This document shows, piece after piece, positions 6,599 through 7,691 of a stretch of DNA of 7,691 nt. The stretch comes from Candidatus Bipolaricaulota bacterium (GTDB taxonomy: Bacteria > Bipolaricaulota > Bipolaricaulia > Bipolaricaulales > Bipolaricaulaceae). The translations under genes were made by a program, and so were the position numbers. The stretch's first letter is position 1. Each line of letters opens with the position of its first letter. Location of the stretch: assembly GCA_021159405.1 (NCBI GenBank), contig JAGGRX010000025.1, positions 1 through 7,691 on the forward strand, written 5' to 3'. The notes beneath the pieces were generated by a model, which did not search any database, was not told where the DNA came from, and saw nothing but the letters and a program-made list of their open reading frames with translations.

Positions 6599-7691
6599 GG
6601 GTCCTCAGGCCAAAACCGCTCGTCCACAAGGAGCTCAAGGGACTCGCCCAGCGCTGCCTTCCACTCAGAAATGGGGACCATGTCCGGAGGGGGGCTATAG
6701 CTTGGGTGCAGGGCGAGGAAGACCCGCCTTGCCGGGTGCTCCTTCAGCATTTCTTTGGCGAAGGCGAGGGCATCCCGGGTGTGGAATGGAAGATGAAGAG
6801 GGGGTATGCCGGTTGTGAGGCAGAGCCGGGCGTCCATGGTGGTGAAGCAATCAACCAGCACCACGTCGTCCCTCGCCCCGGCGGCAAGATATGCCTGCAA
6901 GGCAAGCCGTGAGTATTCCGTGGGATGGGCTGCGGGAAGCTCTACGAGCCTGTAGCCCTCTTCAGCTGCAAACCTCCGCACCGCCTCGGCAAACGCCTCG
7001 GGACAACCCCACTCGGATTCCCGCCGGGCTACTGTCCTACCTGGTGGGGGATAGTCCTGCAGGTATTCCTGTGGTGAAATCCCACCTAGGCCCCCGAGCT
7101 GGAGCCAAACGCCGGGGGAGAGCTCCACCTGCGGCCAGGTGTACGTGCCCTCGGTCAAGATGAGGGCCCCGCCTGGGGCGAGGTGCTCCCGGATGAACTT
7201 CCGGTAGGCTTCGGGCAGGGAAAGGAGCCGCACCCTGAGCAGGGCCGCATGGCGGACCAGGTCCCGGTCGTGGATCGGGTCGTAGTGGACGATGACCTCA
7301 AATCGGCCGTCTGGGGAGAGGACTTTGGCTGCCTCCATCCCGGTCTCGAGGTAGCCGGAAAGGTCGTCGGGCTCGATCCGGTGCCGCACCCCCAGAAGGC
7401 CGCAGGCCGGAAGGAGCGGGGCGTCAAGCAGTGCCGCCAGGTGCGCCACCCCGCCTCCGGGGGCCCCGAGCACGACGGCCGGGTACTTCCCCGCGGGGTA
7501 GCGGGCAGTATAGGCCCGGAAGAAGGTCTCCAGGTCGAACCGGGCCAAGGCGGAGGGGGGAACGCCCAAGCTTCCGGCCATCCCGAAGTCGAGCACCGCC
7601 CGCTTGACGCACTTCGGGGCGTACCGAAGGGCAAAAAGCACCGGGCGGGCCGCGGGGGGATAGGGATCCAGAAGCCCCCGGCCCTCGCCCC
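6490..7691 (-). CDS. Uncharacterised protein, 5' end beyond the window
   Basis: An open frame enters from the right edge and ends at TGA 6492-6490, with 399 visible residues. A GTG at 7641 could be a start, but the frame stays open upstream with protein-like sequence (GRGLLDPYPPAARP), so the true start is probably outside. I do not recognise the family. Visible landmarks are: AVLDFGMAGSLGVPP near the start; a glycine-rich strand-turn-helix YPAVVLGAPGGGVAHLAALL (about 7440-7490), which looks Rossmann-like; FEVIVHYDPIHDRDLVRH; FIREHLAPGGALILTEGTY (about 7140-7195), which resembles the helix and strand after the SAM site in methyltransferases but without a motif I I can point to; DDVVLVDCFTTMDARLC and ALHPSYSPPP later. 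There is no signal peptide or membrane segment in the visible part, so it is probably cytoplasmic. GC-rich codon use matches the neighbours and supports a real gene. It converges on the transporter operon and is not part of it. Confidence 0.75.
   Translation of the reverse strand, partial: GEGRGLLDPYPPAARPVLFALRYAPKCVKRAVLDFGMAGSLGVPPSALARFDLETFFRAYTARYPAGKYPAVVLGAPGGGVAHLAALLDAPLLPACGLLGVRHRIEPDDLSGYLETGMEAAKVLSPDGRFEVIVHYDPIHDRDLVRHAALLRVRLLSLPEAYRKFIREHLAPGGALILTEGTYTWPQVELSPGVWLQLGGLGGISPQEYLQDYPPPGRTVARRESEWGCPEAFAEAVRRFAAEEGYRLVELPAAHPTEYSRLALQAYLAAGARDDVVLVDCFTTMDARLCLTTGIPPLHLPFHTRDALAFAKEMLKEHPARRVFLALHPSYSPPPDMVPISEWKAALGESLELLVDERFWPEDPYAPFAAAERFSELSREYALPEPLSLSVERLEELLP

Overview
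The window is a GC-rich (roughly 60-65% in most genes), gene-dense bacterial fragment of about 7.7 kb. Near-leaderless promoters, overlapping genes and GC-rich codon use resemble thermophilic Deinococcus-Thermus-like or other high-GC deep-branching bacteria. This is inference; no taxonomic marker gene is present. The solute-binding protein has a plain signal peptide with no lipobox, which suggests a free periplasmic protein and so a two-membrane envelope.

Positions 1-3142 (minus strand) hold most of one very large gene that runs off the left edge. It encodes a single-chain restriction-modification enzyme (type IIG / Eco57I-like): an N-terminal PD-(D/E)XK nuclease motif, an N6-adenine methyltransferase core with DPACGSG and NPPW motifs, and a C-terminal target-recognition region whose end is missing.

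Positions 3143-3224 are a compact divergent promoter region. It holds a near-perfect 27-bp palindrome, the best candidate operator in the window.

Positions 3225-6598 (plus strand) are a four-gene operon in which every junction overlaps by 4-10 bp. It encodes a PadR-family repressor, a periplasmic binding protein (BtuF/FhuD/FecB superfamily), a FecCD/BtuC-type permease and a FecE/BtuD-type ATPase. Together the last three form a type II (BtuCDF-like) ABC importer for a metal chelate such as an iron-siderophore, haem or a corrinoid. The regulator probably senses the substrate or cell state and controls the operon through the palindrome at its own promoter.

Positions 6490-7691 (minus strand) hold a converging gene that enters from the right edge and encodes a protein I do not recognise. 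Its 3' end overlaps the ATPase gene by 109 bp, so the ATPase carries an odd C-terminal tail read from the antisense of that gene. No RNA genes, CRISPR arrays, insertion sequences or clear intrinsic terminators were seen. The only gene-free stretch is the 82-bp divergent promoter region.
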